Assembly (NCBI RefSeq): GCF_024129435.1
Contig: NZ_JAMXXN010000008.1
Span: 62,001 to 126,000 of the forward strand
Source of the DNA: Acinetobacter lwoffii
GTDB lineage: Bacteria; Pseudomonadota; Gammaproteobacteria; Pseudomonadales; Moraxellaceae
Direction: 5' to 3'
DNA length: 64,000 nucleotides
The position numbers and the translations under genes are program-made. Of the stretch, positions 27,413 to 37,556 are shown piece by piece. A model generated the notes under the pieces. It was not told the origin of the DNA and ran no database searches. It worked only from the letters and a program-made list of their open reading frames with translations. Within the stretch, counting starts at the first letter, position 1. Every line of letters begins with the position of its first letter.

Positions 27413-28874
27413 AATATGGGTGATTGATGACGATCGCGCCATGCGCTGGGTACTGGAAAAAACCTTTAAAGAAGAAGGTCTGGACGTCACCAGTTTTGAA
27501 GAAGCACAATCTGCACTGGATCAACTGAGTCTGGAAGCACCCGATGTGATTCTGACCGACATCCGTATGCCAGGAATTGATGGTCTTACTTTCCTGGGCA
27601 AGGTCAAACACAATTATCCTGACTTGCCTGTGATTATTATGACGGCACATTCAGACTTAGAGTCGGCTGTATCCAGTTATCAAACCGGTGCTTTTGAATA
27701 TTTACCTAAGCCTTTTGATATTGATGAAGCACTGGCGCTGGTAAATCGTGCGATTTTACATATCACCAAACTACAGCAACAAGAATCGGCAAAAGCGGTT
27801 CCACCAATTCAATCCACCGAGATTATTGGTGAGTCGCCTGCAATGCAGGAAGTGTTTCGTGCCATTGGCCGTTTATCACAATCACATATTACCGTGTTGA
27901 TTAATGGTGAGTCTGGTACAGGCAAGGAACTGGTTGCACATGCCCTGCATCGTCATTCACCACGCAGTTCAAAACCTTTTATTGCACTGAATATGGCGGC
28001 GATTCCAAAAGACCTGATCGAAACTGAACTTTTCGGCCATGAGAAAGGTGCATTTACCGGCGCTAACACTCAGCGCCAAGGTCGTTTTGAACAGGCCAAT
28101 GGCGGCACGCTGTTTTTAGATGAAATTGGCGATATGCCATTTGAAACCCAGACCCGTTTATTGCGTGTACTCGCAGACGGTGAGTTCTACCGAGTTGGCG
28201 GTCATATTCCGGTTAAAGTCGATGTGCGTATCGTGGCTGCGACACATCAGGATCTGGAAAAACTGGTTCATGATGGTCGCTTCCGTGAAGACTTGTATCA
28301 TCGACTGAATGTAATTCGTATTCATATTCCAAAACTGGCACATCGCAGTGAAGATATTCCGATGTTGGCGCAGCATTTTCTGGCACGTGCCGGGAAGGAA
28401 CTTGGGGTCAATCCAAAGATTCTGCGTCCTGAAACCCAAGAATATATGCAGAAATTGCCATGGCAAGGTAATGTGCGTCAACTTGAAAATACCTGTCGCT
28501 GGCTGACTGTCATGATCACAGGTCGTGAAGTCTATCCTGAAGACTTGCCACCTGAGCTGAAACAGATTCCAATTCATCAGCAGGATCCGGGTGCGCCAAT
28601 TCCAACGCTGAACCAGATCGCACCGCATCACTGGGATGAATTGCTGGGTCAATGGGCGATGCAGAAACTCAAAAATGGTGAAATGAAACTTCTGGATGTT
28701 GCGACGCCGATGTTTGAACGCACCTTGATCAATGCAGCCTTGCAACAAACCCGTGGCCGTAAACGTCATGCCGCAGAACTTTTAGGTTGGGGTCGCAACA
28801 CTTTAACGCGCAAGCTTAAAGAATTGGGCATGGATACTACGGATGATGAAATCGAAGAAGAAATAGAAAGTTAA
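27399..28874 (+). CDS. glnG: Nitrogen regulation response regulator NtrC (sigma-54 activator)
   Basis: A 491-residue enhancer-binding protein. Receiver domain residues 5-120 with phospho-Asp54 (ILTDIRMPG). AAA+ domain about 145-380 with Walker A GESGTGKE, the sigma-54 contact loop GAFTGA, and Walker [13 protein letters not shown] Fis-type helix-turn-helix closes the protein ([20 protein letters not shown]). It activates nitrogen-scavenging genes when phosphorylated by NtrB. It forms a two-gene operon ending at a terminator. Confidence 0.96.
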   Translation: MSRNKIWVIDDDRAMRWVLEKTFKEEGLDVTSFEEAQSALDQLSLEAPDVILTDIRMPGIDGLTFLGKVKHNYPDLPVIIMTAHSDLESAVSSYQTGAFEYLPKPFDIDEALALVNRAILHITKLQQQESAKAVPPIQSTEIIGESPAMQEVFRAIGRLSQSHITVLINGESGTGKELVAHALHRHSPRSSKPFIALNMAAIPKDLIETELFGHEKGAFTGANTQRQGRFEQANGGTLFLDEIGDMPFETQTRLLRVLADGEFYRVGGHIPVKVDVRIVAATHQDLEKLVHDGRFREDLYHRLNVIRIHIPKLAHRSEDIPMLAQHFLARAGKELGVNPKILRPETQEYMQKLPWQGNVRQLENTCRWLTVMITGREVYPEDLPPELKQIPIHQQDPGAPIPTLNQIAPHHWDELLGQWAMQKLKNGEMKLLDVATPMFERTLINAALQQTRGRKRHAAELLGWGRNTLTRKLKELGMDTTDDEIEEEIES

Positions 28875-28884
28875 TCTTTCCATA

Positions 28885-28913
28885 TAAAAAAGCGCCGATT
28901 GGCGCTTTTTTGT
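28885..28913. terminator. Bidirectional terminator after ntrC
   Basis: AAAAAAGCGCC / GGCGCTTTTTT with GATT loop, between convergent ntrC and the small zinc-motif gene. Confidence 0.92.
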
Positions 28914-28923
28914 TAATGATAAT

Positions 28924-29250
28924 TTATGCAGTAAAACCCACATAGCGGAAATACCCATCTATGCCCAGATCAGACTTATAGATCACATAATTTGAATAAG
29001 TCGCTTGGGTGATTTCATCCAGCATATTCACCTGATCATCATTGGCATGCAGATCATCTACAGAACGCGGCATGCTGTGCTCGAATTCATCGGTCATATA
29101 TTCAAAGCCAATATCCATGGCAATAAACAGGGTATGTTCACAAGGTTGCACATATTGCTCTTCTGCCCAATCAATCACGTTGTGCTGACAATGCGGACAA
29201 GCAATATTATCGGTGGCCTGAATCGAGAGTGGAATAAGTTGATAAGCCAT
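28924..29250 (-). CDS. Conserved hypothetical protein with a CxxC zinc motif
   Basis: A 108-residue acidic soluble protein of unknown function. The N-terminal CPHC motif plus a later Cys-Glu-His suggest a small zinc-binding site (IACPHCQHNVIDW...VQPCEHTLF). The rest is acidic with aromatic residues (GFEYMTDEFEHSM), without signal peptide or membrane segment. ATG 29250 is preferred; a TTG 13 codons earlier is in frame but has no ribosome site. It stands alone between two terminators. Confidence 0.6.
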   Translation of the reverse strand: MAYQLIPLSIQATDNIACPHCQHNVIDWAEEQYVQPCEHTLFIAMDIGFEYMTDEFEHSMPRSVDDLHANDDQVNMLDEITQATYSNYVIYKSDLGIDGYFRYVGFTA

Positions 29251-29328
29251 ATAAAAATCAATCTGTTTGCTATTCGTATATTTTAGCAAATTTTATGGAC
29301 TGACTTTATTCAATTAAAAGTCTCGACG

Positions 29329-29361
29329 ATAAAAAAGGGAATTTTCAGATTCCCTTTTTGT
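29329..29361. terminator. Bidirectional terminator between the MFS pseudogene and the zinc-motif gene
   Basis: AAAAAAGGGAAT / ATTCCCTTTTT around a TTTCAG loop, with U-tracts on both strands. Confidence 0.88.
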
Positions 29362-29383
29362 ATTGATAGATCTCAATAATCTA

Positions 29384-30586
29384 TTACTTATGAGTAGCCT
29401 TATAACGTGATAGTGCGGTGACAGCTACCGATACGACCACTGCTGGCAAACTTGCTACAAGAATGCCCGTCGTTCCCAAACCTAATGCCAGAATTTTTCC
29501 AGTTAATAATGGTCCAGTCATCGCTCCTAAACGCCCTAGAGAGATCGCACTCCCCACGCCTGTCACTTTGCCTGCGCCTGAATAAAAAATTGGTGAGATC
29601 CCATACAGAATAGATTGACCACCTGTAGAGAAAATACCACCCATGACTCCCGCCAAAATTAATAACGGAATAGAAGTTGTGGTGAATAACAATACCAAGG
29701 CAACAAACAAGCCACTATAAATGATGGTTGCCATTTGCCAGAGCTTTAAACGGTCCAGCAAATAACCCAGACTCAAGGTTCCAATGACAGCGCCCACCTG
29801 GAACACCAACATCACCAGAAATGCCTGTTGTTTCTGTAAACCTTGTTCCATAAGTAAATTTGGCAACCAGCTAATCAAAATATAATTAATCATCAAGGTA
29901 AAAAAGAAACCAACCCAAAGAGGTACTGTATTTTTATACTGGCGCTGCTTGAACAAAACTTCAGCCATGCCCGGCACAGCTTCGCCAGAGACTTGTACCT
30001 CCGCATTCACTTTAGGCTTATCTTTAAGAATAAACGCCATCAATGGAATCAATACTAAAGGCGTTAATCCCCCAATCAGGAACAAGGTTTGCCATTGAAT
30101 CTCTGGAAGCAACATGGCCAGACCGGCAACAAAGATCGCACCTACCGGTAAACCACAATACATTAGACTATTTAGCTTGCCACGGTTGGCTTCGGTTGCT
30201 TCATCACCGACGACTGAAATCATGGTTGGCATTGCCGCACCTAAACCCAGACCAGTAAAGAAACGCGCTGCATATAAAACTTCGATGCTTGGCGCAATTG
30301 CAGTCAACGACATGAACAGACCAAAAATAGTCACAGAGAGCATCAGGACTTTCTTTTGTCCTAGATAATCTGCGATACGTCCGCCAAAGAATGCACCAAA
30401 CAGCATTCCAAAGACACCCAGACTAAATACATAGCCCATTTGGATTTGATCTAAACCAAAGCTTGTTGCAATTTCTTTCGCTGCAATCCCGGGAGCTTGA
30501 AGGTCAAAACCTTAAAAAAATGCGACCCAGAAACATAAGAATATCGTTAATATTTTTTGGGCTTTTCCGCTATATGGCTGTGCCAT
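29384..30586 (-). pseudogene. MFS aromatic-acid:H+ symporter (MhpT-like), broken by a nonsense codon
   Basis: The frame from ATG 30586 encodes 400 residues with the 12-helix layout of the aromatic acid/H+ symport MFS family. It resembles 3-(3-hydroxyphenyl)propionate carriers such as MhpT: GFDLQAPGIAA after helix 1, GGRIADYLGQKKVL, GLGLGAAMPTM, SLMYCGLPVGA, STGGQSILYGISPIFY. Codon 25 (30514-30512) is TAA where relatives have Glu before GFDLQ. The frame is the same on both sides, so it is a point nonsense change, not a frameshift. Restart at the Met at 30439 would lack all of helix 1. I therefore call it inactive or newly decaying. A sequencing error is the main alternative. Confidence 0.8.
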
Positions 30587-30725
30587 GACTGATCTCCATC
30601 AATAATTCACAAACCGTTTGATAGTCTGACGATCCGTTGCATTATTCTTAACCTAATCTTGATAGAGAAATAGCACGACAATAGTCGGGTTTAAGCACAT
30701 CAGCATGTGTAAATATCATCTAAAT

Positions 30726-30756
30726 TAGACTTAAAAGATTGTATTTCTAGACTTAA
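30726..30756. repeat. Direct repeat TAGACTTAA x2, spaced 22 bases
   Basis: TAGACTTAA at 30726-30734 and again at 30748-30756, two helical turns apart, about 140 bases upstream of the MFS start in an AT-rich region. It could be an operator; no regulator gene is adjacent. Confidence 0.35.
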
Positions 30757-30859
30757 TACATCTTAATAATATTCATTATATATATTTATCAACAACTTAA
30801 TTTAATAGTAGTTATTTTTAATTCAACGATAGTCAAAACTTATACAAAACTATAAGTCG

Positions 30860-30888
30860 ATAAAAAGCCCGCTTAACGCGGGCTTTTC
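30860..30888 (-). terminator. Rho-independent terminator of mnmG
   Basis: On the minus strand AAAAGCCCGC / GCGGGCTTTTTA with a short loop, 13 bases past the mnmG stop. Confidence 0.9.
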
Positions 30889-30900
30889 TAGCTCAAAATC

Positions 30901-32781
30901 TTAAGCAGATTTCTTTGCTTGTGCATTCTTACGAATTGTAATCATCACCAGTTGAACTGCTGCAGGCGTTACACCCGGAATACGGCTGGCTTGCGCCAAT
31001 GTTTCAGGACGAACATCTTTCAGTTTCAGGGTAATTTCACGTGAAAGACCCGACACGATGTCATAATCAAAATCCGCAGGAATACGGGTTTCTTCAAGAC
31101 GTTTCATTTGTGCGACGTCTTCATGCTGACGATTAATATAACCCGCATATTTCACCGCAATCTCAATTTGATCACCCACTTGTGGTGAAACTTCAGAACC
31201 TGTGAGCTCTGCAATTTGAGCAAAGGTGATGTTTGGACGTTTTAACAAATCAATTGCAGAACATTCTTTAGAAAGATCCGCACCCGTCATTTCTACGAAT
31301 TTTTTACCCATTGGATTGTTTGGTGCAGCCCAAAGGTGTTGCAAACGACCTGTTTCTTTCTCTACAGCTTCCATTTTTTCACAGTAAGCTGCCCAACGTT
31401 CGTCATCAACCAGACCCATTTCACGACCGATTGGTGTTAAACGCTGATCCGCATTATCTTCACGCAACATCAAACGGTATTCCGCACGTGAAGTGAACAT
31501 ACGGTACGGTTCTTTAGTACCTAAAGTGATCAAGTCATCCACAAGTACGCCCATGTATGCTTCATCACGTTTTGGTGTCCATTGTTCTTGATCCCATGCA
31601 CGACGTGCAGCGTTCAAGCCTGCAAGCAAACCCTGCGCACCCGCTTCTTCATAACCGGTTGTGCCGTTGATTTGACCGGCGAAATACAAGTTATTAATTG
31701 CTTTGGTTTCAAGGGTAAATTTCAACGCTTGTGGGTTGAAGTAATCGTATTCAATGGCATAGCCCGGACGAAGAATGTGCGCATTTTCCATACCACGGAT
31801 CGAGCGAACCAGTTCAAACTGAACGTCGAACGGTAAAGAAGTCGAAATACCATTTGGATAAAGCTCATGTGTATCCAAGCCTTCGGGCTCCAAGAAGACT
31901 TGGTGAGAATCTTTATCGGCAAAACGGTGAATCTTATCTTCAATCGATGGGCAATAACGTGGTCCAACACCTTCGATCACACCCGTGTACATCGGTGAAC
32001 GGTCTAAACCGCCACGAATGATTTCATGCGTGCGTTCATTGGTATGCGTGATATAGCAATTTACCTGCTCAGGATGCATAGACACATCCCCCATGAATGA
32101 CATGATCGGAGATGGGAAATCACCCGGCTGTGGTGTCATCACAGAGAAATCCACTGAACGCGCGTCAATACGTGGTGGTGTACCTGTTTTTAAACGACCT
32201 ACTGGCAAGTTTAATTCACGCAAACGATGTGCAAGTGAAATAGATGGCGGATCACCAGCACGACCACCGCTAGATTTCTCCAGACCAACGTGGATGACAC
32301 CACCTAAGAATGTACCTGCTGTCAGCACCACAGTTTTCGCATCAAAACGGATACCCATTTGGGTAACCACACCTTTAACGGTATCGCCTTCAACAATCAG
32401 GTCATCTGCGGCTTGCTGAAAAATATCAAGGTTTGCTTGGTTTTCTAATGTTTCGCGAATAGCCGCTTTATAACGTACACGGTCCGCCTGCGCACGTGTT
32501 GCACGTACTGCAGCACCTTTACGCGAGTTCAAAATACGGAATTGAATACCGCCTTTATCGGCAGCCAGTGCCATCGCACCGCCCAAGGCATCAATTTCAC
32601 GCACCAAATGCGATTTACCAATACCACCGATGGCCGGGTTACAGCTCATCTGCCCTAAAGTCTCAATGTTATGAGTTAAGAGTAAAGTCTGTCGACCCAT
32701 ACGCGCTGCAGCCAGAGCCGCTTCCGTACCGGCGTGACCGCCACCGATAACAATGACATCGTATACTTTAGGATAATGCAT
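30901..32781 (-). CDS. mnmG: tRNA uridine-5-carboxymethylaminomethyl(34) synthesis protein MnmG
   Basis: A 626-residue FAD enzyme that with MnmE modifies U34 of several tRNAs. The FAD loop [17 protein letters not shown] lies at residues 13-29. [32 protein letters not shown] and the cysteine-containing [11 protein letters not shown] motif are intact. The C-terminal helical domain for MnmE and tRNA binding is complete. Length is typical. Its promoter lies in the 254-base gap shared with the divergent exported protein gene. Confidence 0.97.
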   Translation of the reverse strand: MHYPKVYDVIVIGGGHAGTEAALAAARMGRQTLLLTHNIETLGQMSCNPAIGGIGKSHLVREIDALGGAMALAADKGGIQFRILNSRKGAAVRATRAQADRVRYKAAIRETLENQANLDIFQQAADDLIVEGDTVKGVVTQMGIRFDAKTVVLTAGTFLGGVIHVGLEKSSGGRAGDPPSISLAHRLRELNLPVGRLKTGTPPRIDARSVDFSVMTPQPGDFPSPIMSFMGDVSMHPEQVNCYITHTNERTHEIIRGGLDRSPMYTGVIEGVGPRYCPSIEDKIHRFADKDSHQVFLEPEGLDTHELYPNGISTSLPFDVQFELVRSIRGMENAHILRPGYAIEYDYFNPQALKFTLETKAINNLYFAGQINGTTGYEEAGAQGLLAGLNAARRAWDQEQWTPKRDEAYMGVLVDDLITLGTKEPYRMFTSRAEYRLMLREDNADQRLTPIGREMGLVDDERWAAYCEKMEAVEKETGRLQHLWAAPNNPMGKKFVEMTGADLSKECSAIDLLKRPNITFAQIAELTGSEVSPQVGDQIEIAVKYAGYINRQHEDVAQMKRLEETRIPADFDYDIVSGLSREITLKLKDVRPETLAQASRIPGVTPAAVQLVMITIRKNAQAKKSA

Positions 32782-33035
32782 AGTGGTAATTGAGAGATAA
32801 AAAAGAATAGCTGAGCATTATAGCAAATTTCACTCTAAAGTAGACAAATTCAGTTGAATTTATCCTGAGATAAATCGCACTTAACTCGCATAACAATAAA
32901 GCACTGTAATTTAACTTTGCAGAGGAACTATATAAATTAAACATATAAGCTGAGAAATTTACTCGATTTGCATTGTTTAATCTCGCGCATTTTTTAATCT
33001 ATATGTTGGTTACATTACAAACAAAGGTATAAAAG

Positions 33036-33530
33036 ATGAATAAGAATATTTTCCTCTCAACCGTTCTATGTGGTTTATGTTTTGCGCCATTTGCTGCATC
33101 AGCAAATGATAAGGTCGAAACCATTTATAATGCACAAAAGTACCAACAGGTTTGTAAAGGCAAATCCCAAGGTGCACAAGTCAGTTTTGCCTATCGTGGC
33201 ATTATCTGGAATGGTACCTGTGAGCCGCAGTTTTTTGCTTCATCCAAAAACGCTTCAATCAAAGGCGATGAAGCCGAACTCATGAGTACCTGTAGCGGCA
33301 ACAGTGGTGCAACCACCGCCACCATTAATGGTGCCGAAGTCAAAGGTAAATGCGCATTAGGCTTTATGCCACCACGCCCTCAGGGACAATCTCAGATGCA
33401 AAGCCAACCAATGCAGCCGCAAATGCAAAGTCAGCCTATGCAGCCACATATGCAAAACCAGCCTATGCAGCATCAGATGAACCAGCCAGCACAGCCTGAT
33501 TCACCAATGCAAGGCCAGCCAGGTATGTAG
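33036..33530 (+). CDS. Exported protein with Met/Gln/Pro-rich repeat tail, unknown function
   Basis: A 164-residue protein. Residues 1-23 are a signal peptide cleaved after ASA. A compact domain (about 24-110) contains four cysteines (QQVCKGK, NGTCEPQ, MSTCSGN, KGKCALG) that could form two disulfides in the periplasm. The tail (about 113-164) consists of imperfect repeats built from Gln-Pro-Met-Gln and Met-Gln-Ser-Gln, with no charge. Methionine-rich exported tails can bind copper(I), but that is only a hypothesis. AAAGG lies before the ATG, and a good terminator follows at 33574. No neighbouring gene indicates a pathway. Confidence 0.7.
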   Translation: MNKNIFLSTVLCGLCFAPFAASANDKVETIYNAQKYQQVCKGKSQGAQVSFAYRGIIWNGTCEPQFFASSKNASIKGDEAELMSTCSGNSGATTATINGAEVKGKCALGFMPPRPQGQSQMQSQPMQPQMQSQPMQPHMQNQPMQHQMNQPAQPDSPMQGQPGM

Positions 33531-33573
33531 CCGATATATATCTAAATAGTTTAGATTTCAAGTAAAAGCTTTG

Positions 33574-33609
33574 ACGGGCAAAGTGACTGCATTTTGCCCG
33601 TTTTTTATT
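33574..33609 (+). terminator. Rho-independent terminator after the Met/Gln-rich protein gene
   Basis: ACGGGCAAA / TTTGCCCGT with a 10-base loop, followed by TTTTTATT. Confidence 0.85.
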
Positions 33610-33674
33610 GCTTATTTATTCATCTAGGCTAAACTGGAAATATACCTATAAATGTATAATAAAAAGGCAAATTC

Positions 33675-34562
33675 ATGGATTCGGGGTTTTTTAGCGTTTT
33701 TTTGCCAATTACATTGGCAATTATGATGATGGGGCTGGGGCTAGAACTCACCATCAAAGATTTCCTGCGCTTAAGTCGCTATCCTAAAGTCATTTTTATT
33801 ACTTTATTTGCGCAGTTAGTCCTATTACCCAGCATTGCTTTTTTTATTTGTCTGATTTTGGACTTGCCCGCTTTGCTTGCTGTAGGTCTGATGCTGCTGG
33901 CCGCCTCGCCCGGTGGTCCAACCGCAAACCTGTTTAGCTACATATATAAAGGTGATGTGGCACTGAATATTACTCTAACCGCCATTAATACCATCATCTC
34001 TATTTTTACCTTGCCCTTTATTGTCAATCTGTCCTTACACTACTTTATGAGTCATGACTCAAACGTGACTTTTCCAGTTGAAAAGATTGTACAAGTGTTT
34101 TTAATTACCTTGATTCCCGTGATCATGGGTATGCTGCTTCGAGCCAAATTTCCAAACCTGTCGATTACTGTCAGCAGGCCCATGCGCTTACTCTCTATCG
34201 GTTTTCTAACCATCCTATTCATATTCGCCATTTTCAGAGAACGTTCGAATTTGGTCGAATACTTTGCCAATATTGGTACAGCAACTGCGATTTTATGTTT
34301 TTCCAGCCTGTTTATTGGCTATTGCATCCCTCTACTCATGGGCATTCCAGAGAAAATGGCACGTGCTTGTACCTTTGAAATCGGCATTCATAACACAGCC
34401 ATTGCCCTAACCATTGCGATTTCGGTTCTGAATAATGTCACGATGGCCATTCCAGCAGGCATTTATACAATTTTCATGTACAGTTTCGCGACCATTTTCG
34501 GTGTGCTAATTAGCCGCCAGCAAGTGGTATATAGTAATAAAAGTCGTTTATCAGATTTGTAA
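33675..34562 (+). CDS. Bile acid:sodium symporter (BASS) family transporter, copy 1
   Basis: A 295-residue membrane protein with about nine to ten helices. The BASS signatures are LMLLAASPGGPTANLFSYI near residues 73-91 and FEIGIHNTAIALTIAIS near 236-252, which form the crossover and sodium sites. Family members import organic anions such as bile acids or keto acids with Na+; the substrate here is unknown. ATG 33675 follows AAAAAGG. A second gene of the same family and exactly the same length follows 87 bases downstream, indicating tandem duplication. Confidence 0.82.
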   Translation: MDSGFFSVFLPITLAIMMMGLGLELTIKDFLRLSRYPKVIFITLFAQLVLLPSIAFFICLILDLPALLAVGLMLLAASPGGPTANLFSYIYKGDVALNITLTAINTIISIFTLPFIVNLSLHYFMSHDSNVTFPVEKIVQVFLITLIPVIMGMLLRAKFPNLSITVSRPMRLLSIGFLTILFIFAIFRERSNLVEYFANIGTATAILCFSSLFIGYCIPLLMGIPEKMARACTFEIGIHNTAIALTIAISVLNNVTMAIPAGIYTIFMYSFATIFGVLISRQQVVYSNKSRLSDL

Positions 34563-34649
34563 TTTATTTGGCTGATTTTGCTATAAGGCTGTATGCTTTT
34601 CCAAAGAAAATCAGAAGTATTAAAACAATTTTCGACAAGGAGCATACAG

Positions 34650-35537
34650 ATGGATTCTGGCCTTATAACGATATTACTGCCGCTGGCACTTGCAATCATC
34701 ATGATGGGACTTGGCCTTGAACTGACACCTCGGGACTTTAGCCGTGTCACTCGTCACCCCAAAGCCGTATTTATAGCATTGTTCTGCCAACTGGTTATTC
34801 TGGTTGGCATTGCCTTTTTGCTTTGCAAGCTATTCGCTTTAACCCCATTACTCTCAGTCGGATTGATGCTCTTGGCGGCTTCGCCAGGGGGTGCAACGGC
34901 CAACCTGTTTAGCTACCTGTTTAAAGGTGACTTAGCCCTCAATATCACGCTGACTGCTATCAACTCAGTCATTGCAGCGATTACCCTACCTTTAATTATT
35001 AATTTTTCGATCATGCATTTTATGCAGGATAGCCAGCAAGTTGGCCTGCAATTCGGCAAGATTTTACAAGTCTTCGCGATCATCCTGATTCCAGTGGGCA
35101 TTGGCATGTTAATTCGGCGCTATGCTCCAAGCGTGACCGCAAAACTGAATCGGCCGCTGCGGATTTTTTCCATTGGCTTTTTGGTGCTGATTATTATTGC
35201 CACACTTATTAAAGAACGCACAAATATCGGTGAATATCTAACCCAGGTGGGTCTGGCCACTGCCTTGTTCTGCATACTAAGTCTGAGTATTGGTTATCTG
35301 ATTCCGCGACTACTGAATATTAATAGCGCTCAAGCCCGTGCCAGCGCATTTGAGATTGGCATTCATAACAGTACCCTCGCCATGACTATTGCCCTGACCG
35401 TGATTGGCAGTGCTGCTGTGGCAATGCCGGCTGCGGTTTATTCTATTTTTATGTATATTTTTGCTGCAATTTTTGGCAGCTTGTTGAATCGGCTTGCACC
35501 ACTCCCGGCGCAAACACCCCTAACAAATCTGGATTAG
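34650..35537 (+). CDS. Bile acid:sodium symporter (BASS) family transporter, copy 2
   Basis: A 295-residue paralogue of the preceding gene. It shares the opening MDSG, the block MMGLGLELT, the motif GLMLLAASPGGATANLFSY and FEIGIHNSTLAMTIALT. I choose ATG 34650 because AAGGAG lies 7 bases upstream; the frame continues 19 codons further upstream but those residues have no match in copy 1. Hydrophobic differences are concentrated in the helices outside the two motifs, so substrate preferences may have diverged. It ends at a terminator. Confidence 0.82.
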   Translation: MDSGLITILLPLALAIIMMGLGLELTPRDFSRVTRHPKAVFIALFCQLVILVGIAFLLCKLFALTPLLSVGLMLLAASPGGATANLFSYLFKGDLALNITLTAINSVIAAITLPLIINFSIMHFMQDSQQVGLQFGKILQVFAIILIPVGIGMLIRRYAPSVTAKLNRPLRIFSIGFLVLIIIATLIKERTNIGEYLTQVGLATALFCILSLSIGYLIPRLLNINSAQARASAFEIGIHNSTLAMTIALTVIGSAAVAMPAAVYSIFMYIFAAIFGSLLNRLAPLPAQTPLTNLD

Positions 35538-35557
35538 ACAACATCTGAAGATATTTA

Positions 35558-35587
35558 AAGGATGCCTCAGGCATCCTTTTTATTTTG
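35558..35587 (+). terminator. Rho-independent terminator after the BASS pair
   Basis: AAAGGATGCC / GGCATCCTTTTTATTTT with a TCA loop, 20 bases past the stop. Confidence 0.9.
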
Positions 35588-35668
35588 GGAATGGATCAAG
35601 AAGATAGCAGCGCTGAGTCTGAACTTCCGTTACAATAGCTTTTTGAAAAATGTATAAAGGTTATTTCT

Positions 35669-36574
35669 GTGAAGTGGTTACAAATTCATATTACGGTTGA
35701 ACAGGCTCAGGTTGATTTTACTGAGACATTACTCAGCTCGCTAGGCGCAGTGAGTGTGACTCTGGATGATGCTGAAAACCAGGATTTGCTGGAACCACTT
35801 CCAGGTGAAACACCACTCTGGAATAAAGTGATTGTGACTGGTATTTATGCGCAGGAAGAAGGCGAAGAAATTGATGTTACCGCACTAGAAACCTTTATTC
35901 GTGCACAAATGCCAGATGCTCCGATCCGTCATGAGTTGATTGAAGATCAGGCTTGGGAACGTACCTGGATGGATGCCTATGAGCCCATTCAGATTGCTGA
36001 TAAATACTGGATCGTACCGGAGTGGATGGAAGCACCTGATGCCGATGCGGTAAACATCAAGCTTGATCCAGGTCTGGCTTTCGGAACAGGCAACCATGCT
36101 TCAACTTTCCTGTGCTTACAATGGCTCGGCAAGATTGATGTGAAAGATAAAATTGTCATCGATTATGGCTGTGGCTCAGGCATTCTCGCGGTAGCTGCAC
36201 TCTTATTAGGTGCGAAAAAAGCATATGCCACGGATATCGATCCACAAGCTGTACTGGCCACCCAGCAAAACGCTGAACTGAATGGCGTACTGGACAAGCT
36301 TTATGTCGGACTGCCAGAAGAATTTAGAGATGAACTCGGCAATACCAAAGCTGACGTATTTGTTGCCAATATTCTGGCAGCACCACTGATGATGCTGGCT
36401 CCTGAGTTCGCTACTTTAATTAAATCTGAGGGACAGTTCGCACTTGCCGGAGTAATTGAAGAGCAAGTTGCTGATGTTACTAGCATTTACTCAAATTATT
36501 TTGATATATTAGAAGTAGAAAAACGAGATGAGCACTGGTGCCGTATCTCGGGTAAACGCCATAAGAATGAATGA
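35669..36574 (+). CDS. prmA: Ribosomal protein L11 methyltransferase
   Basis: A 301-residue SAM-dependent methyltransferase that trimethylates L11. The N-terminal substrate-recognition domain covers about 1-100 ([24 protein letters not shown]). The catalytic domain shows [35 protein letters not shown] and VANILAAPL. The start is GTG at 35669, with AAAGG 8 bases upstream and no in-frame ATG before it; the sequence MKWLQI is the usual family start. The DUF3426 gene follows after 15 bases and is probably co-transcribed. Confidence 0.94.
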   Translation: MKWLQIHITVEQAQVDFTETLLSSLGAVSVTLDDAENQDLLEPLPGETPLWNKVIVTGIYAQEEGEEIDVTALETFIRAQMPDAPIRHELIEDQAWERTWMDAYEPIQIADKYWIVPEWMEAPDADAVNIKLDPGLAFGTGNHASTFLCLQWLGKIDVKDKIVIDYGCGSGILAVAALLLGAKKAYATDIDPQAVLATQQNAELNGVLDKLYVGLPEEFRDELGNTKADVFVANILAAPLMMLAPEFATLIKSEGQFALAGVIEEQVADVTSIYSNYFDILEVEKRDEHWCRISGKRHKNE

Positions 36575-36589
36575 GCCTATAAATAATCC

Positions 36590-37465
36590 ATGAGTGACAA
36601 AAGAACCCATTGCCCTACCTGTTCCACCACCTATAAGGTCACAGTTGCTCAACTCACCGTTGCGCAGGGTATGGTTTGCTGTCCCAAATGTACCACCTCA
36701 TTTAATGCCTTATCGCATTTGGTGACCGAAACCCGGAATTCGGTCACCGCCTCAATGTCTCACGCTCAGTCGAGCTCCAGCGAATTCAGCAAAACTGATG
36801 CTCAAAATAGACCAGGTGTTTATCACACGGATCAGCAGCATCGTCATAGCCTGCTACAGATTTTTGACCAAAAAGTTGAACATTCCAATATTGATCTGGA
36901 AACCTATTTAAATAACTTGAATTATTTCAGTACCGAACCGATTTCAGTCCTACCGAGCATGAACTGGGAAGATCAGGCAGAAAAGCAGGCTAAGCGCGGG
37001 CCAATGTACTATATAGGCTGGAGTTTACTCAATCTGTCGCTGTTTAGCCTGCTGCTGTTTCAATTTTTTTGGTTCAATCCGCAATACATCAAAAACAGTC
37101 ACGTCATGAGTCTGGCCTTTAACAGTGCCTGTGAAGTGTTTAATTGTTCCAATCTGGAAAAATACTACACACTAATTCAGGCCAATAAAGTCAAAATCAA
37201 GGCAACCGGTAATAATGAAGCTGAGTTTAGCGGTGAGCTGATCAACTTTCATGACCGTAGCCTAGCCTTACCGATTTTAAGAATCAATCTGAAACATCGC
37301 GGTGAAGTGATTGCAACTTATAACCTGTCCTCCGAAGAGTACCTGATTGAAAGTCTGGTCAATATTCAGCGTATCCCAAAAAACAGCCCGTTTAAATTCA
37401 AATTTAAGCTTCCAGTCGATCGTAAAAGCTTTGATCGCTATACTTTGGAAATAATTCGCCCCTAA
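36590..37465 (+). CDS. DUF3426 zinc-ribbon membrane protein
   Basis: A 291-residue protein with three parts. An N-terminal MJ0042-type zinc ribbon (CPTC near residue 7 and CCPKC near 33), a low-complexity Ser/Thr/His-rich linker, and a single transmembrane helix near 142-165 (YYIGWSLLNLSLFSLLLFQF). The C-terminal part (about 185-290) is the DUF3426 domain, which includes the conserved ...ACEVFNCSN pair of cysteines. Function is unknown. In many gammaproteobacteria the family sits next to prmA and upstream of fis, as here, which suggests a link with translation or growth control, but no mechanism is known. Confidence 0.8.
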   Translation: MSDKRTHCPTCSTTYKVTVAQLTVAQGMVCCPKCTTSFNALSHLVTETRNSVTASMSHAQSSSSEFSKTDAQNRPGVYHTDQQHRHSLLQIFDQKVEHSNIDLETYLNNLNYFSTEPISVLPSMNWEDQAEKQAKRGPMYYIGWSLLNLSLFSLLLFQFFWFNPQYIKNSHVMSLAFNSACEVFNCSNLEKYYTLIQANKVKIKATGNNEAEFSGELINFHDRSLALPILRINLKHRGEVIATYNLSSEEYLIESLVNIQRIPKNSPFKFKFKLPVDRKSFDRYTLEIIRP

Positions 37466-37482
37466 TCTGCTGAGAAAGCATT

Positions 37483-37556
37483 AAAAAATTAAAAAAAGTT
37501 AAAAAAAATGCAGTTTTCTTGCTCACTTTTGCTTAGACAATGGTATGATACGCGCC
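37483..37556 (+). promoter_or_regulatory. Probable strong, growth-regulated fis promoter
   Basis: A-tracts at 37483-37508 resemble an UP element. TTGCTC (37519-37524) and TATGAT (37544-37549) could be -35 and -10, although the 19-base spacer is long. The -10 is followed by the GC-rich discriminator ACGCGCC, a feature of stringently controlled rRNA and fis promoters in E. coli. Transcription from here gives a leader of about 300 bases. Confidence 0.55.

Larger units (their letters stand above)
30587..30900. other. Gene-free region between the MFS pseudogene and mnmG
   Basis: 314 AT-rich bases. It holds the MFS promoter region, the TAGACTTAA direct repeat and the mnmG terminator. No reading frame with a ribosome site was seen. 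Confidence 0.6.

Noticed and set aside
33390..33530. Tandem repeats in the Met/Gln-rich gene as a CRISPR-like array
   Set aside because: The repeats are coding, imperfect and only 12-18 bases long, without spacers.
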